A stretch of DNA of 64,000 nt from Clostridiaceae bacterium (GTDB lineage Bacteria > Bacillota > Clostridia > Peptostreptococcales > Natronincolaceae), in contig JAHDLO010000014.1 in assembly GCA_018432235.1 (NCBI GenBank), positions 62,001 through 126,000 of the forward strand, given 5' to 3'. The position numbers and the translations under genes are program-made. This document shows, in pieces, positions 62,381 through 64,000 of this stretch (within the stretch, counting starts at the first letter, position 1; each line of letters begins with the position of its first letter). Below the pieces are notes generated by a model, which ran no database searches, was not told where the DNA came from, and was given only the letters and a program-made list of their open reading frames with translations.

Positions 62381-62479
62381 AATTAAGATAATAATTAGTA
62401 GTTAACCTATCAATCAATATATTGAATGGTAGTCTAGTCAAATGTGACGACCAAGACATATATTTTTTTACACTATGCG

Positions 62480-63001
62480 TTACTGTGCCCAGCCAGAATT
62501 AGCTGTTTGTGTAGCTTCAACAACTATAGCGAATGAACCTGTTGCTCTTTGATAAGAATTGCCGGCAGCCTGAGGCATTCTAACATATAGCATATGCGAT
62601 GCAGCACCATCTAAAGCTAAGACATAACTGTCATTTTCAAAATAATTTTCGCTAATTTTAGCCCAATTAACATTGTCTATACTAATTTCTAATGGATGAT
62701 CCCCTGTCGTTAGCCCTCCAGTAATTCCTGTAAGCTTAAATCTGTACTTCATTTCTAAAGTCCCTGTATTTTTAACATCAAAGGTAAAACGCTCTAAATC
62801 TCCTGGCTTTAAGTTTCCTAAATTAACTAAACCAACTTGAGCGGTATTAAAAGCGGTCTCGTTATTTACGCTTAATCGACCAGTTGTAAACGTATTATCT
62901 GTACTTGTTGCTTGACTTGTAAACCAAGCGTATGACCCTAAGCCTAAACCAAAGGCTAAAACACCAACCAATAATAAACTGATAATAATTTTCTTGTTCA
63001 T
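62480..63001 (-). CDS. SipW-dependent TasA/CalY-like protein, short form
   Basis: 173 aa. Signal with SYAWFTSQATSTDNTF at the cleavage region, then a single camelysin/TasA fold: NLKPGDLERFTFDVKNTGTLEMKYRFKL in the middle and MPQAAGNSYQRATGSFAIVVEATQ at the end. Size equals CalY/TasA core proteins. Secreted and probably polymerised. AGGAGGAAG before ATG 63001. Next to the signal peptidase gene, the usual TasA arrangement. Confidence 0.92.
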   Translation of the reverse strand: MNKKIIISLLLVGVLAFGLGLGSYAWFTSQATSTDNTFTTGRLSVNNETAFNTAQVGLVNLGNLKPGDLERFTFDVKNTGTLEMKYRFKLTGITGGLTTGDHPLEISIDNVNWAKISENYFENDSYVLALDGAASHMLYVRMPQAAGNSYQRATGSFAIVVEATQTANSGWAQ

Positions 63002-63085
63002 TCTACTTCCTCCTCGATTTTTTTTGTTATTAACCATTATTTATGGTATAATAACTGTAACAATATTTTTAAAGCAGCTTGCTTT

Positions 63086-63115
63086 GGTGGGTTATCTTGG
63101 CAGAGATACCCCACT
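63086..63115 (-). promoter_or_regulatory. Hairpin in the leader of the first TasA-like gene
   Basis: GTGGG.TATCT/AGATA.CCCAC stem (minus strand GTGGGGTATCT...AGATAACCCAC), with a second AAAGCA/TGCTTT hairpin at 63070-63085. On the plus strand a T-run follows, but no plus gene is there. Confidence 0.5.
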
Positions 63116-63222
63116 TTTTTGTTGAATAAATCTTGTTTTAACCACCCCTTCGCAGTATTTTAAATTTTTTAGCCATTATTGACTTTGTTCGTTGCCTTAT
63201 ATGTCTATATGATTGAACAGGA

Positions 63223-63777
63223 TTATATCTTTTGGTTTTTACCCTGTTCAAATAATAGCCTCTTTATTTCACCACCTAATAACAATAAAACTGGCAGTAT
63301 TATCAACACCATAAAGCCTATCGGACTCCTGGTGAAATTAGCTATGTATCCTCCCTTGGGGATTTTAAATGCATATGCACCAACGATATTTGAGGATTCC
63401 ACCAGCTGCTGATCCTCCACATTGTTTGCATCCCCTTGGGTTTGAAATTTATAAACACCGTTTTCATGAAGGACATCTATTACCCTATGGGTTACAAGCG
63501 TATTGTCTACGCGATAGGTAATTATATTGCCAACCTCAATATTTTCCTCTAAAACCTTTTTAGTAATAATCATATCACCAGGCTCAAGCATCGGCCTCAT
63601 ACTGCCTGTTAGAACAGACATAGGGGTGTATCCCATAACTGATGGCAGATGATTGGGATTTTTTCTCACCTGAAGCATAGAATATCCCGTCAATAATACC
63701 AGCATTAACAGCAACAGGATTACAATATTACCCATCCATTTTAAGGCAGCTTTGTATATCATCTTGTTCTTTTTCAT
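63223..63777 (-). CDS. sipW: Signal peptidase I, SipW (ER-type)
   Basis: 184 aa. Two membrane helices (about 10-32 and near 155-175). Catalytic Ser in VLTGSMRPMLEPGDM. The second box has His instead of Lys (TLVTHRVID), the mark of ER-type enzymes such as SipW. QTQGDANNVED completes the signature. Processes TasA/CalY-type precursors. Start probably ATG 63777 (GGAGG 5 bases ahead); ATG 63789 in frame has a weaker site. First gene of the matrix locus. It follows a terminator of the next upstream gene. Confidence 0.93.
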   Translation of the reverse strand: MKKNKMIYKAALKWMGNIVILLLLMLVLLTGYSMLQVRKNPNHLPSVMGYTPMSVLTGSMRPMLEPGDMIITKKVLEENIEVGNIITYRVDNTLVTHRVIDVLHENGVYKFQTQGDANNVEDQQLVESSNIVGAYAFKIPKGGYIANFTRSPIGFMVLIILPVLLLLGGEIKRLLFEQGKNQKI

Positions 63778-63889
63778 TTGCCCCTCCATTCTTTCATCAT
63801 GCTCGTTAGAATTATTCTCCGCTTTTTCCCTAATTATACATATTCTGTTACGCACGTGGACATACCGATTTTTTGTAAATTCTTACGAA

Positions 63890-63936
63890 TTAAAAAGAGA
63901 AAAAAAATAGACCTATTCTTTGAAAAGACTAGGTCG
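63890..63936 (-). terminator. Terminator of the gene at the right edge
   Basis: GACCTA/TAGGTC with inner AGTCTTTTC/AAAGA pairing (63910-63935), then a long T-rich run on the minus strand. Confidence 0.8.
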
Positions 63937-63946
63937 GTTGCACCAC

Positions 63947-64000
63947 TCACTCCATATACTCCAGGCGCCCATTTTCAGAGTATATATCTTCATGCCCGTT
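63947..64000 (-). CDS. C-terminal end of a gene entering from the right edge
   Basis: The minus-strand frame from the window edge gives 17 residues ending IYSENGRLEYME and a TGA at 63947-63949, eleven bases before a strong terminator. Too short to identify; could be chance, but stop-plus-terminator spacing is what a real gene end looks like. Confidence 0.45.
   Translation of the reverse strand, partial: NGHEDIYSENGRLEYME

Noticed and set aside
1..64000. tRNA, rRNA, CRISPR arrays, prophage or transposase genes
   Set aside because: Looked for on both strands; none could be supported.

Overview
The window reads as chromosome of an anaerobic, spore-forming Firmicute of class Clostridia. Evidence: sporulation genes (spoVG, spoVT, yabP, yabQ, ytrH, ytrI), a clostridial-type sortase, c-di-GMP-I riboswitches, strong Shine-Dalgarno sites and intrinsic terminators. 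Low-to-mid 40s % GC is an impression by eye. The genus cannot be fixed; Alkaliphilus/Natronincola-like lineages are a guess. No tRNA, rRNA, CRISPR array, prophage or transposase gene was found.

Layout. (1) 1-239: 5' part of a lipoprotein gene leaving the left edge. (2) 558-11230: a leftward catabolic operon (GntP-type permease, PanE-like dehydrogenase, beta-keto acid cleavage enzyme, acetyl-CoA hydrolase/transferase, AtoD/AtoA CoA-transferase, membrane protein, SDR, thiolase). A sigma-54 promoter lies ahead of the permease and a divergent PAS/sigma-54 activator beside it. The genes fit breakdown of an unidentified beta-hydroxy or beta-keto acid: BKACE gives an acyl-CoA plus acetoacetate, AtoDA reactivates acetoacetate, thiolase returns acetyl-CoA. 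(3) 11366-34029: a leftward housekeeping/sporulation block with the same order as Bacillus subtilis purR-spoVG-glmU-prs-pth-mfd-spoVT-spoVB-like-mazG-hup-rqcP-yabP-yabQ-divIC-yabR. Inserted in it are a chemoreceptor, a HicA-like toxin-antitoxin pair, a SpoIID-like lipoprotein, a PrsA-like foldase and a very small PrsW-like protein. (4) 34176-43619: envelope functions: a secreted transglutaminase-like protein behind two tandem c-di-GMP-I riboswitches, a sortase, murC, an LCP ligase and a MoxR-DUF58-transglutaminase operon. (5) 43895-53739: basic amino acid decarboxylase, M20 peptidase plus AbgT transporter, a GltD-like oxidoreductase, ytrHI and other small genes, a cation exchanger. (6) 53928-58157: an unrecognised Tyr/Trp-rich protein, ksgA, rnmV and a G5/3D-domain cell-wall protein, resuming the Bacillus-like order. 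(7) 58500-63777: a leftward surface/matrix locus: SipW-type signal peptidase, two TasA/CalY-like proteins, a TasA-like domain fused to three SLH domains, and a coiled-coil protein with a pentapeptide proline repeat tail.

At least three families of short non-coding repeats are scattered between genes. R1 has five copies plus a remnant. R2 has two copies of about 163 bp in opposite orientation, with inverted ends flanked by TA. R3 has two copies of about 110 bp with a conserved structured core. The best candidates for new biology are the SipW/TasA/SLH/coiled-coil locus, the tandem c-di-GMP switch whose proximal P1 helix overlaps the ribosome binding site, the sigma-54 BKACE operon with unknown substrate, and the repeat families.
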